From PALSA-693 sp963702305 (GTDB lineage Bacteria > Actinomycetota > Acidimicrobiia > Acidimicrobiales > Palsa-688), in contig CAVPBX010000010.1 of the NCBI GenBank assembly GCA_963702305.1, positions 1-64,000 on the forward strand: DNA of 64,000 bases, read 5' to 3'. Below the pieces are notes generated by a model. The model had not been told where the DNA came from, searched no databases, and was given only the letters and a program-made list of their open reading frames with translations. Numbering within the stretch: position 1 is the stretch's first letter; each line of letters opens with the position of its first letter. Shown in pieces: positions 44,277 through 53,006 of the stretch. The translations under genes were made by a program, and so were the position numbers.

Positions 44277-45326
44277 ATGAGCATGGTATGCGGGTTGGAT
44301 TTGCATCGAGGCCAGATCACCTTCGACGCGTTGGAGGTCGAGTCCGGCGAGATGTGGCGGGGTCGTGTCTGGTCGCCGGACCGGGCCCGGTTTCGCCGCT
44401 GGCTGGTCGACGAGCTAGCGCCGCGAGCTCATGGCGGACCGGTGGCGGTGGCGGTGGAGGGCTGCACCGGGTGGCGCTATGTGGTCGAGGAGATCACCGC
44501 GGCCGGTTTCGAGGCCCACGTGGCCGAGCCGGCCGACACCCAGGCGGCGAGGGGCCGCAAGAAGCACGCCAAGACCGACCGATCCGACGCTCGGCTGATG
44601 CGCGAGTTGCTGCAGAGCGGGGACTTGTCCGAATCGTGGATCCCGCCCGAAGCGGTGTTGGAGTGGCGGGAACGGGTGCGGCTGTACAAGACCCTGCTCG
44701 ATCAACGGCGAATGTGGATCCAGCGCATCCATGCCGAGCTGTTCCAGCACGGCGTGAGCCTGCCCGAAGGCCAGATCGCCTCGCAGCAAACCCGGGACTG
44801 GCTCAACAGCGACACGGTGCAGTTGACCGCGGCGGCCCGTCAGCGCATCACGGTCGGCTATCACATTCTGGACGCCACCGACGCCATGCGCCTGCCGTTG
44901 CGAGCAGACCTGGAGCGGTTCGCGCGACGCCAGCCGGCCTGCAAAGCCTTGACCGCCGCCCACTACGGGATCGGCCCGCTCACCGCGGTGGTGGTGTGGG
45001 CGGAGCTGGGCGACTGTCGACGGTTCTCCCGCTCCCTGCAAGTGGTGCGCCACACCGGCCTGGACGTGACGGTCGACCAGTCCGACCGCCATCGCGGCCG
45101 CGGCCACCTGTCACGCCAAGGTCCCGAGACGCTGCGCTGGGCGCTCTTCGAGGCCGGCATGGCCGGCTGTCGCGCCACCAGCCCCGACCGGGCCTACTAC
45201 CAGGCGGTCAAACAAGCCCACGACGGCAAGGTCGCCGCCATCGCCATGGCCCGCAAGCTGGCTCGGCGCTGCTACCACACGTTGCGGGCGATGGACCCAG
45301 AGGTGGTCTACGCCATGCCCTGTTAA
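44277..45326 (+). CDS. IS110-family transposase
   Basis: This recombinase of 349 residues has the RuvC-like DEDD domain (Asp in VCGLDLHRGQI, Glu in VAVEGCTGWRY, Asp pair in KTDRSDARLMRELL). The Tnp20 domain follows with YGIGPLTAVVVWAELGDCRRFSRS and the conserved Ser in CRATSPDRAYYQAVKQ. RGRGHLSRQGPETLRWALFEA is the usual IS116/IS110/IS902 end motif. Reading is uninterrupted and likely active. The ATG has GAGGAGGTCCCTG just before it, inside a hairpin. Confidence 0.92.
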   Translation: MSMVCGLDLHRGQITFDALEVESGEMWRGRVWSPDRARFRRWLVDELAPRAHGGPVAVAVEGCTGWRYVVEEITAAGFEAHVAEPADTQAARGRKKHAKTDRSDARLMRELLQSGDLSESWIPPEAVLEWRERVRLYKTLLDQRRMWIQRIHAELFQHGVSLPEGQIASQQTRDWLNSDTVQLTAAARQRITVGYHILDATDAMRLPLRADLERFARRQPACKALTAAHYGIGPLTAVVVWAELGDCRRFSRSLQVVRHTGLDVTVDQSDRHRGRGHLSRQGPETLRWALFEAGMAGCRATSPDRAYYQAVKQAHDGKVAAIAMARKLARRCYHTLRAMDPEVVYAMPC

Positions 45327-45954
45327 ACCTCCCAGCCGGAATCGAGGGCCGGGCCCGCCCGACTCAAACATCAAGGTCTCCGCGGTCAGCTCCCGTGAGG
45401 AACATGCCCGCCAGCCACCCTGCTGGACGGCCTTATAACACTGACGCGACCGCGGCTCCCAACGGGGGTCACCCAACCCGCATTGTTGTTACCGACGACA
45501 CCACGATCGTCGCGGACCTAGGAAACGCTGGGCGCCCCACAGCCGTCGTCAACCGGCCAAGACTCAAGCCTCACGACCAAAGATCCTTCTCCCCGGCCAA
45601 AAAAGGTCTTGACAACCGGGCCCATACAGGAAACGCTCCATCAATGACAGGCTCGCCCCGAATCGGATCGGGTCGCCATCCCAGACCGCGGTCGCCCTTA
45701 GGACGGCACGCAGAATATCCGCCCCGCAGCCGCCGGTCAGGGCGTGCGCAGGCCATGCCTGCAGCTACCGCCCGCGGGACTTCGGATGCCCTCATCGTGG
45801 TCAACTGTCCCAGAAGTACCGCGGGCAAGGAAGTCGTGGGTGTCCCGGTTCGCCGGTTCGCAGGATGGGTGCATAGCAGCTACCGGCGGTGATGACTGCG
45901 GTCTGAATTTTGCGGGCTCTGGTCCGGCCTGCCGGGTCGGCGCGGCCCGATGGG
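45327..45954. other. Intergenic region after IS110
   Basis: No gene is supported. It should contain the right end of the IS110 element, which cannot be placed without an empty site. A TTGACA hexamer (about 45,609) points away from the element, the kind of sequence that acts as an outward promoter, but no gene lies within reach on that strand. Confidence 0.4.
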
Positions 45955-46860
45955 CTACGCGTCTGGTCGGGTTCTGACGGCGCGCAGGCCTCGGACTGAC
46001 GAGGTGGCCGCGGCGGTGCTGGCCAGGAGCAGGAAGCACACCGGTCCGATAGCGGTCATCTCGTCGCGGACGCCGATGCCTCCGATCATCAAGACTCGAG
46101 TGACGCAGATCACCGCACAGGCGGTGATGGCTGCGAGGGCGACACTGGCGGTAACGGCCACCACCGACGACACGGTAAGCATGGGTGGTGTCAGCTGCGC
46201 TGTTCTCAGAGCCCGGCGAATGCTGGTCGTGGAGACGGTCACGCAAGCCGCGGTGAAGAGGGCGTAGATCGCCAGCAGAGCCCAGCCGCCGGGAGTGTGA
46301 GGGCCCTGGGCGGTGATGTGACGGTAGTTGCCGGGCCGGATGTGGTTGGTGGCGACGGCGAGCAGACCGGTCCCGGCCAGCCACAGCACAACCACAGCCA
46401 TCGGTACGACCGTCGGCATCAGGATGGCGCGGTTCCTGGTGCGGATTGCCGGCACGACGACCAGTAGCCAGTACACGAAACCGACGATGAGGATGGCGGC
46501 CGCGGACAGCGAGAAGATGAAGTTGCCTACCGCGTACGCGCCCCACCCCCACGAGCGAAGGCCGGGCACAGGCTGGTCGTCCACCGCCCTGGCGAACAAG
46601 GCCACCGCCAGGGTGCTCCATACCCAGAGGGCGAACACCGTGGTGGTAGTGGTTTCTAGCCTCCGTCGTCGCCCTTCGGACCCGGCGGTGATCGGGTCGG
46701 GGTTCAGCTGGGCCCTGACTGCCGATATGGCCAGGTCGAACGTGACTCGCCACCCACCGCCGCAGTCAGCAGCCACGGTGGCCAGTTCGTCGCCGTAACG
46801 GTCGCGAAAGCGCTGGGGGTAAACAGCCAGGATGAGCCGGTGAAGACGGGAAGCGCTCAT
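45955..46860 (-). CDS. Multi-span membrane protein of a PadR-linked pair
   Basis: This protein of 301 residues opens SASRLHRLILAVYPQRFRDRYGDELATVAADC, the cytoplasmic amphipathic start common in PadR-linked actinobacterial membrane proteins. About seven membrane segments follow. It carries no catalytic motif. Its ATG overlaps the PadR stop (ATGA), so regulator and membrane protein are coupled. It is probably a PadR-controlled membrane or permease-like protein, but its function is unknown. Confidence 0.7.
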   Translation of the reverse strand: MSASRLHRLILAVYPQRFRDRYGDELATVAADCGGGWRVTFDLAISAVRAQLNPDPITAGSEGRRRRLETTTTTVFALWVWSTLAVALFARAVDDQPVPGLRSWGWGAYAVGNFIFSLSAAAILIVGFVYWLLVVVPAIRTRNRAILMPTVVPMAVVVLWLAGTGLLAVATNHIRPGNYRHITAQGPHTPGGWALLAIYALFTAACVTVSTTSIRRALRTAQLTPPMLTVSSVVAVTASVALAAITACAVICVTRVLMIGGIGVRDEMTAIGPVCFLLLASTAAATSSVRGLRAVRTRPDA

Positions 46861-47198
46861 GCCAGTCCCAGGGTCGGTGAGGCCGCCAGTCGCTTGCGTC
46901 CCAAGGCGGCGAAACGTCGCATGTGCTCCAATCGCTCGGCCAGCACCGCTGAGCCGTGCGAGGTGAGCCGGTAAGGCCTTCGGCGCGGGTCGTTACTGTC
47001 GAGTGGTTCGATCAACCCACGCTGCTCGAGCCGGGACAGCGCTCCGTACAAGGTGCCCGGTCCAAGCCTCACACCCGTGGTCGCCTCTACGTCGCCGATG
47101 ATGGCATAGCCATGCTTGGAGCCTTCCGCCAGGCTGGCCATCACCAACAGGCCAGGGTCGGTCCAGTTCGGGTCCTCCACGCGACGCGGCACCTTCAC
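46857..47198 (-). CDS. PadR-family transcriptional regulator
   Basis: This protein of 113 residues is a winged helix of the PadR type: DPGLLVMASLAEGSKHGYAIIGDVEATTGVRLGPGTLYGALSRLEQRGLIEPLDSNDPRRRPYRLTSHGSAVLAERLEHM. The C-terminal dimer helix is short (subfamily 2). It is the first gene of a two-gene operon with the membrane protein downstream. A repeat at 47,214-47,230 ahead of its start is a likely autoregulatory site. Confidence 0.9.
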   Translation of the reverse strand: MKVPRRVEDPNWTDPGLLVMASLAEGSKHGYAIIGDVEATTGVRLGPGTLYGALSRLEQRGLIEPLDSNDPRRRPYRLTSHGSAVLAERLEHMRRFAALGRKRLAASPTLGLA

Positions 47199-47213
47199 CT
47201 CCTAGTCATACTC

Positions 47214-47230
47214 CGTAGTACGATACTACG
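47214..47230. promoter_or_regulatory. Inverted repeat before padR
   Basis: CGTAGTA-CGA-TACTACG is a perfect 7-base inverted repeat 16 bases before the padR ATG, in an AT-rich patch. A TTGACT hexamer (47,245-47,250, minus strand) lies upstream, so the repeat would cover the promoter. PadR autoregulation is common. Confidence 0.6.
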
Positions 47231-47490
47231 TTCTACGGTATAGTCAAGGTGCCGGCCAGAACGCGGGCAATTCCGCTGGAACGACGGTCCGCGGACGATG
47301 GCGGCCAAGAGCGCTTCGCCTATAATGTTTCCGCCGAGGTATCCCCGAAGCACGCGGCCATACGCCCCAGTACGCCGGCCTGATGACGGATCTGGATGCT
47401 GGTGAGAAAGCCCAGAGGTGCTCATCGCCCCTGTCCCAGAATGCCAACTGGCCCGCGGCTAGTGGCTGATCGCTCGGACGGTTGGTGGCG

Positions 47491-47799
47491 TCAGCTGGCG
47501 TGGCGGGAGATGTATTCGTCTAGGGCTTCGCGGCTGATATCCGCTAACCGCTTGCCTTGGGATTTGGCCAGCTTCTCTAGGGCGTCTCGGGTGGGTTGGG
47601 GCACTCGTACGGTCAGGCTGGGGGTACGCCGTGCGCCGCCGGAGACGGAAGGTCGTCCTCGATGGCGGGCGAGGGCGCGCTCGGCGATCTCCTCGGCGAC
47701 CTGTTCAGTTAGGCGGCGGCCGTCGGACAGGTAGATCTCCTCCTCGTCGAGATCTACGTCAGGTCCGATCGGGCCGGGCTTGATCTTGCACTTGGTCAT
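47491..47799 (-). CDS. RHH (CopG/BrnA-like) antitoxin-type protein
   Basis: This protein of 102 residues has an acidic first half (DVDLDEEEIYLSDGRRLTEQVAEEIAERAL) and a C-terminal ribbon-helix-helix, TPSLTVRVPQPTRDALEKLAKSQGKRLADISREALDEYIS. Acidic N-terminus plus DNA-binding C-terminus is the inverted order seen in BrnA-like antitoxins. Its ATG overlaps the stop of a 61-residue protein. The 47,199-47,490 stretch before the padR gene is empty. Confidence 0.75.
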   Translation of the reverse strand: MTKCKIKPGPIGPDVDLDEEEIYLSDGRRLTEQVAEEIAERALARHRGRPSVSGGARRTPSLTVRVPQPTRDALEKLAKSQGKRLADISREALDEYISRHAS

Positions 47800-47981
47800 C
47801 GGCCTGCCTTGCGGTAGTGGGTGGGCATGACGTGGATCACCAGGAAACAGTCGGCCTTCTCGATGGCGACGAGTAGTCCGGTGACCCAGACGTTCACTCG
47901 AAACTTGTGGCCGTCGAAGCCGACCTTGACGCCCAACTGAAGGCTACTTCCGCGTGATCGGTAGACGATACGACTAGATGT
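47796..47981 (-). CDS. Small basic protein paired with an RHH protein, possible toxin
   Basis: A 61-residue protein starts at the GTG at 47,981 (VTSSRIVYRSRGSSLQLGVKVGF). It ends VWVTGLLVAIEKADCFLVIHVMPTHYRKAGR. The frame upstream of the GTG is a shadow of the preceding gene. Its start overlaps that gene's stop by eight bases (GTGACATC-TAG) and its stop overlaps the RHH ATG. A short basic protein coupled to a RHH gene fits a toxin, but no known toxin family is recognised and no active-site motif can be named. Confidence 0.55.
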   Translation of the reverse strand, partial: TSSRIVYRSRGSSLQLGVKVGFDGHKFRVNVWVTGLLVAIEKADCFLVIHVMPTHYRKAGR

Positions 47982-49025
47982 CACCCGGCGGAAGTTTGTC
48001 CACCGAGGACTTAGACACCGACGTAATGTCGGGTTCTCCAGCGGCCGCATTCCGGGCCATGCCGGCCGCAACCATATCGTCATCGACCCACCGCATAAAC
48101 TCGTATCGTTCGTCCTTGCCGTCTACATATTGCAGCGCTTCGACGAAACCTTTACGAACTCCCAGAGCGTCATATTCGGGGCCCAAATCCATGATTTTGA
48201 TGAGCATGACCTTCTTGTGCCCGAATCGGCCCTCACCGATCGGTTCAACTTCCTTCATGTAGTCCTTGAGCTTCTCGACCGCCGTCGACTCGAAGAAGCT
48301 TTTAACTGTCTGCGGCGACACCTCGGTTTGCATACCGTCGCCAGTAACGTTGTCGAAGCCAAACAGCTGGATGCACCGCGGTTGAAGACGTCCGCTTCGA
48401 TCGGCTGAACGTTAAGCATCCGGAGCGTGTCAATCACGTCTTCGATTACCCCTGGTATCGACGCGTAGAATGCTTGTTCGGACTGTTCCGCGACAACTTC
48501 GACCATCCGCTTGACCGCCGTGATCGGCCGATCAGACGGCTTCGAACCGGCGGCCTGAATTTGGTGCGATCCGACGGCCTGCAGGACCGACGTGGTCGCC
48601 TGCTGGAAGAACGGTCTGAGAACTGCGCCCTCGATTGGGAAAGCGGCTGCGAGTCCGTTCATAATGCCGGCCGCCAATCCGAGCGCCAAGCTGGCGTCGT
48701 CCACGTCGCTGGTCTTGTTGAGAGCGTTCTCCAACTCATTGTCCGCGTAGTCATTCAGTGCCTGATACGCGTATTGCCGCCAGTTGGATATGCGTTGACG
48801 AAGGGGACCGCTCAAGGGGTCCACAAACGACTTGAGGTCGATATGACCCAGCGAGGTTTTCTCGTCCGGGTCCCGAGCAATCAATCGGCGTTCCGCTTCC
48901 TTCCGAACATCTTCAGCGGTGGCCGAGAGTCGCCGGTAGACTGCCAACCTCAACTCGATGCTGAGGTCCGTCTCTTCGGCAGTTTCCAAGAGAATCATCG
49001 TCTTCTTGACCTGTGATTCATCCAT
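47974..49025 (-). CDS. Unrecognised 350-residue protein, frameshifted, in the ADP-ribosyltransferase locus
   Basis: The family is not recognised. From the ATG at 49025 it reads MDESQVKKTMILLETAEETD, then a long, mostly helical, charged stretch and a hydrophobic patch (SLALGLAAGIMNGLAAAFPIEGAVL) around residues 110-135 that might be amphipathic or a membrane span. After a frame change near 48,375 (FNRG to CIQLFGFDNV) it continues with ESTAVEKLKDYMKEVEPIGEGRFGHKKVMLIKIM and ends LPPGDI. It is downstream of the ADP-ribosyltransferase-like gene on the same strand. By position it could be an immunity, loading or accessory protein. Confidence 0.5.
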
Positions 49026-49547
49026 TTTGAGTGGAATGCTCCTCGTTTAGCCGATTATCGGCCGCAGTATCCCACATCGACGCGTAGTTTCACTTCTTTG
49101 TGACCGATCGATCCAACGAAGGGATGCGGTGTTCGAGTTCGTCCGCTGGGGCGTCGATGAGCGCTCTCATCAATGCGACCAAGGCCACGACTCCAACAGC
49201 GCGCCTGGTAGGTCGATCAGGCCCCGACCGCAGCCTTCGACTCGGGCAGGAGGGCGCGAACTGAGCGGCCGCTCCGAACGACGGCTCGGATCTTGGACTT
49301 TGGTCAAGTACTTGGCACGGAACGAACGGCCAGAACGCTCACGCCGAACGTGACGAATCCAGGGGCCGTCAGGCCTACTGAAACTTGCTCCGGGACTTAG
49401 CCGTGGCCTCCAGTCACCGTTCCTCCAGGTCGCTCATCTAGGTCGGCGGGCCAGTTCCCGCAGCACGGCGGCCGGCTTGAGCAGTCTTGAGGGGGTCCAG
49501 GGATCCTCGGCTGCGACCCCCTCGGCTTCAGCCGCTTTCAAGCCGAT
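49026..49547. other. Gap between ART-like gene and the unrecognised protein
   Basis: No supported gene or repeat. It probably holds a promoter for the 49,025-47,491 genes, though none is convincing by eye. Confidence 0.4.
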
Positions 49548-51161
49548 CTAAGACCTGTGTTCGGAGGGGCCGTCGTCGTCACTCTTGGCGGCGAGGGAGG
49601 CCAGCACCGCCGCTGTATCATCGTCGGCCTTCTCCATCTTGCTGAGGGCGCGCTGCAAGTCGCTCGTGTTGAGGTCCGTTGCCCTGTCCGGGCGCTTGCG
49701 ATCGAGTCCCAGGGTGCCGGGACTGCTCGGCAGAGCGAACTGATCCGCCGCCGGCCGGGGTGAGGCGGCTTGCCACGGGGTCTTCCTCTTCCTCGGCGTC
49801 TCGGTGGGCTGCGTCACCGGAGTCTTCGCGCTCGACGGGGTCGGGATCCTCTTTATCCGGACGGCGTAGAACTCCATGGGCAGCGGCTTCTTGGCCTTCT
49901 TCGCCTCTTCGGCGACCTCGGCGTATTTCGAGCCCGGGTCCTTGATCAGCTCGACCGATACGATCTCGAAGGTCGTACCGGGCAGGATCAGGACCTCGGC
50001 CTCCTCCTGGACCATGGCCATACCGGAGACATCGCGTCCACCGCTGTCGACGAGAGTCGTCAGTACACCGACGCTCTTGGCAGGATCGGCCACGGATCCG
50101 GAGGCGAGGAAGTACGCGAACTTGAGGGCGATGTTGGTGTCTTTGGATGAGCTCCCCAGCGCACCGAAGGTGGTGGTCTTCCCCGGGGCGAACTGGCTCT
50201 TGAAGTCCTCCGGCGTATAGCGCGCCCCCCGGTAGGTCGGGCCGTTGTGAGGCTTCATCTTCTTGAGTCCCTGGACCGCCACGCCAGCGTGGAGTCCACC
50301 CTCCTCCTTGAGCGTCTTGTCGTCAAGCGATGCCCAGGCCTCCGGACTCTTACCCTTACGCTCCTTCGACTGCTGATCGGCCAACCAGCCCGAGCTGTTG
50401 GCCGTTACCGGATTGATGTAGCTGAAGTCGCCGGCCGAGTAGATCGTGATGGCCGATACCTCGGCGTCGGTGAGCCCGTACTTCTTCTGCATGGCCTGGA
50501 TGCGCTCGGCGCGCCCCGGGCCCTGGTACTTGGGATTGGGAATGCCCTTCGTGTGGTCGGTCGCGCCCATTTTGCCGAAAGCGGTGAGCCCCTTGAACCC
50601 CCCCTGTGCTCCCCCCGCTTCCTTGACATCGCCCTGGTAGATGTCCAGGGCCTCACCTTTGCTCAGGTTGGCACGCTCAGTGTTGACGTCATCCTGGAGC
50701 CGAGCGATGACCTTGGCCCGGCTCTTCCGGTCCTTGCCGAAGGAGGTGATGTACTTGGTGCAGAGGTCGTCGATGTGTTCGAGCTGCCGGGACTGAAGAC
50801 TTCCCTTCGACGCGCCCGTCTCGGCCTGCTTGCGATAGTCGGAAAGGAGGCGCCGAATGTCGCCGAACAGCTTCGCATCGGGATCCTTCGAGCCGGCCTT
50901 CAGACCCGTCACCCGTTTGACTGTGTCACCCACGCTGTCTAGATCGGATGGCTTTGTCTTCAGCAGGGGCTGCACCGGCTGAGGGCGTCGACCCAACATC
51001 TGGCTCACCGCCCGGTTGCCGGCTTGACTCTGCAAGGCGGCGATGGCTCCGAGGCCTAGTGGGCTCGCCTCGGCGCGGGTGGTTCGCCTCGTTCTTTCGG
51101 CCGGAGTCTCTCCGGCCGAAGTCGTCGCGCCGATATGCGGCACGGGCCGCTGCGATCCCAT
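49548..51161 (-). CDS. Candidate ADP-ribosyltransferase effector with AGNRAV-type N-terminus
   Basis: This protein of 537 residues has three parts. Residues 1-60 are disordered and contain ALQSQAGNRAVSQMLGR, a motif seen at the start of actinobacterial eCIS- and DUF4157-linked proteins. The middle 160 residues are charged and helical. A mono-ADP-ribosyltransferase domain covers about 215-410: AITIYSAGDFSYINPV, catalytic Arg in TYRGAR (about 311), Ser motif FGALGSSS (337-339) and Glu motif QEEAEVLILPG (ExE, 387/389). The last 110 residues are a Pro/Lys/Ser-rich tail. The ATG at 51161 has GGGAGG five bases upstream. It has no signal peptide, which fits contractile-injection or non-Sec delivery. 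The reading frame is intact. Confidence 0.72.
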   Translation of the reverse strand: MGSQRPVPHIGATTSAGETPAERTRRTTRAEASPLGLGAIAALQSQAGNRAVSQMLGRRPQPVQPLLKTKPSDLDSVGDTVKRVTGLKAGSKDPDAKLFGDIRRLLSDYRKQAETGASKGSLQSRQLEHIDDLCTKYITSFGKDRKSRAKVIARLQDDVNTERANLSKGEALDIYQGDVKEAGGAQGGFKGLTAFGKMGATDHTKGIPNPKYQGPGRAERIQAMQKKYGLTDAEVSAITIYSAGDFSYINPVTANSSGWLADQQSKERKGKSPEAWASLDDKTLKEEGGLHAGVAVQGLKKMKPHNGPTYRGARYTPEDFKSQFAPGKTTTFGALGSSSKDTNIALKFAYFLASGSVADPAKSVGVLTTLVDSGGRDVSGMAMVQEEAEVLILPGTTFEIVSVELIKDPGSKYAEVAEEAKKAKKPLPMEFYAVRIKRIPTPSSAKTPVTQPTETPRKRKTPWQAASPRPAADQFALPSSPGTLGLDRKRPDRATDLNTSDLQRALSKMEKADDDTAAVLASLAAKSDDDGPSEHRS

Positions 51162-51511
51162 GTCCACCTCCCGTCAGGACTTTGCGTCGCCCGCAAAGGA
51201 CACTCTCCCCGTTAGTTTATCCTGAGGACAAATCGCGTTCCATTGCCGTTCGATGGTCCGCCGGCCAACCGGCTGCTCTGCTGGGTGCGTTCGCAGCGCC
51301 ATCAGGCCTGCGACGGTTGCCGACATCGGCCTTGTCGAAGGCGCCCGCCATCGGGACCGTCGAGGACGGTCGGGCCCAAGGAGGTGGTGCGGCGGACGAC
51401 AGCAAATGCGGTGGCGCTGGCGCGTGACGACACGCAGACCTTGGTGAAGATGCTGGATAAGTGGCGGGACTCCGTCTTGGGGCGAAGAAGAGCTCGTTGG
51501 CGATCGCGTTG

Positions 51512-52010
51512 CTCGTGAACCGTGGATCGCCTCGTCTCTGGTGACGGCGTTGAGAGCCTGGACGAACATCATTCCTGACATCCGCCCGTACGCGGCGTAA
51601 AGGTCCGGTATGCGATGGAACAACGCCTGGTACCACTTGTCAAACAAGGCCACCTCGGGGATGGTGGCCGCGTCTTCGCCGGCGACCATGGCCTCACTCT
51701 GCTGTAGGACCGACCCGTTGACCGCGCTGCCTGCGCTCAGGAAGGTCGGGTCGTACACGTTGACACCCCAGTTGGCAAACGGCGGACTGAACCCGTCGAT
51801 CTGCATCGCGGCGGCCATCCGGGCGTAGCTGGCGGCATCGCCTTGGAACACGATGCCTCGTGCTCCGGCCTGCTGCATGAGGGCGATGTCCCCGTTGAAG
51901 GTGGGGTCGGTCGGCTGGAGATTGAAGTCTTTGAACACGAAGTCGTAGCCGATGGACGCTAGGGCGGTCTGTTCAGCCGCGGCTCGTGCGATCCCGCCGG
52001 GCACGTTCAC
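51512..52010 (-). pseudogene. Internal fragment of a LivK-like periplasmic binding protein
   Basis: The frame reads IARAAAEQTALASIGYDFVFKDFNLQPTDPTFNGDIALMQQAGARGIVFQGDAASYARMAAAMQIDGF. It continues to MFVQALNAVTRDEA, the middle of a type-1 periplasmic binding domain for branched-chain amino acids or amides. There is no signal peptide, N-lobe start or C-terminal end, and beyond 51,512 the frame turns to nonsense. It is a relic with no intact transporter genes beside it. Confidence 0.72.
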
Positions 52011-52185
52011 GGCGAGGAATCGTCGCCGCGGGCGCTGACTGCGACGTCCGGTGTGAAGGAGACGTGGGGTCAGATCGGATCACGGCTCTGATGTGACCGC
52101 CGACGCCCAAATTCTTTTGGCGTCAACTGCACGGCAATGATTTACGTCGCGGAGTGCGACGATCGTTCTGCATCTCGTCTCAGCC

Positions 52186-52580
52186 TCAGCTCCGACGCTT
52201 CAGCTCCCAGGTCAGGTTGAGCCGACCGGCGTCATATTCACGAAGTGTCATCTTCGCCTCGAAGCCGACGAGGTTTCGGTCGTCCGCGGCCAGTCGCTCC
52301 AGTTCGGCCCTGGCAAGAACAAGGTCCCATGCGAGGGCAAATCCAGCCGACCACTGCCGCACGGTGACGTTCTCGTCAGACAGGTAGCCAGAAATTGCAG
52401 CTCGCCCGTCGGCTGAAGGTGCACCGACTGGAGGTCGTCGACCAAGCGATTCCATCGACGCGGGTCACCGCCTGTCTCAATGCGGGCTTCGTGCATGGCG
52501 AGAAGCGTGTCGTGGTAGTCCTCGACTAGCGCCGGCACGTCCTTGGGGTCTCGCGCATCCACCCGGCCAGAATGCCTCAT
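52186..52580 (-). CDS. DUF2019-like small protein, frameshifted
   Basis: PALVEDYHDTLLAMHEARIETGGDPRRWNRLVDDLQSVHLQ is followed, after a frame change near 52,435, by EGRAAISGYLSDENVTVRQWSAGFALAWDLVLARAELERLA and ends FEAKMTLREYDAGRLNLTW. This pattern (WNRLVDxLQ, then HEAT-like VRxWAA, then F-A-MTLxExxxGxL) fits DUF2019. The function is unknown; family members often lie beside contact-toxin or immunity genes. The ATG at 52580 is the likely start. The 52,011-52,185 stretch after it is empty. Confidence 0.62.
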
Positions 52581-53006
52581 CTGCGCTCGCCGTGGGCCGG
52601 GTGCCGAATCGTCGGACCGGCGCAGAACGACGGTTATGGGATACATCCATAACCCTCTAGACGACTCATGATGCTACCGCATAATATCGGAAGCTTCTAG
52701 CGGTACGGGGAGGGGCCGCCCCGACTCCGGCATTGATGGCGTGAAGGGTACGTGCCAAACGTACGTCTGAGTTAGCAGGGTAAAAGCGCTGGTTGGGGTG
52801 GGCAGTGTATGGATGGTCTTCGAAGTTGAGGACGAGCAGGGGTCGATTGGGGTCCGCAACTGCGTCCTGGTTCGTCGGCGACTTCAGTGCCTCTCCTGAC
52901 TTGGGCGGGCGGCGGTGAGTGTCCGTGCGAATGTCCCCGCCGGCCCTGGCTCTGGCTCGGTTTGAGCTGTCCGGATCGACAACTGGTCGGGTGGTAAGAA
53001 GCGGCA
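52581..53006. other. Divergent intergenic region before the aldo/keto reductase
   Basis: About 425 bases lie between divergent genes. A 127-codon minus-strand frame (52,666-53,049) overlaps the reductase start and has no recognised domain, so it is not called. No clear promoter can be pointed to. Confidence 0.4.

Larger units (their letters stand above)
44124..45326 (+). mobile_element. IS110-family insertion sequence, minimal extent
   Basis: The element holds a structured 5' leader and an intact DEDD transposase. IS110 elements lack terminal inverted repeats, so the ends cannot be set from one copy: the left end lies at or before 44,124 and the right end after 45,326. The leader (44,124-44,276) has a CTGGGGG-AGA-CCCCCAG hairpin at 44,124-44,140 and a 13-bp hairpin at 44,218-44,275. 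In IS110 elements this non-coding left end encodes the bridge RNA that guides recombination. Confidence 0.75.

Noticed and set aside
45600..45625. TTGACA near the IS110 right side as an active outward promoter
   Set aside because: No convincing -10 element at proper spacing and no gene within reach in that direction.
43808..45892. A 694-codon plus-strand open frame spanning the IS110 element
   Set aside because: It overlaps the intact transposase in another frame, is rich in Arg/Gly/Pro and has no recognisable domain: a GC-driven shadow.
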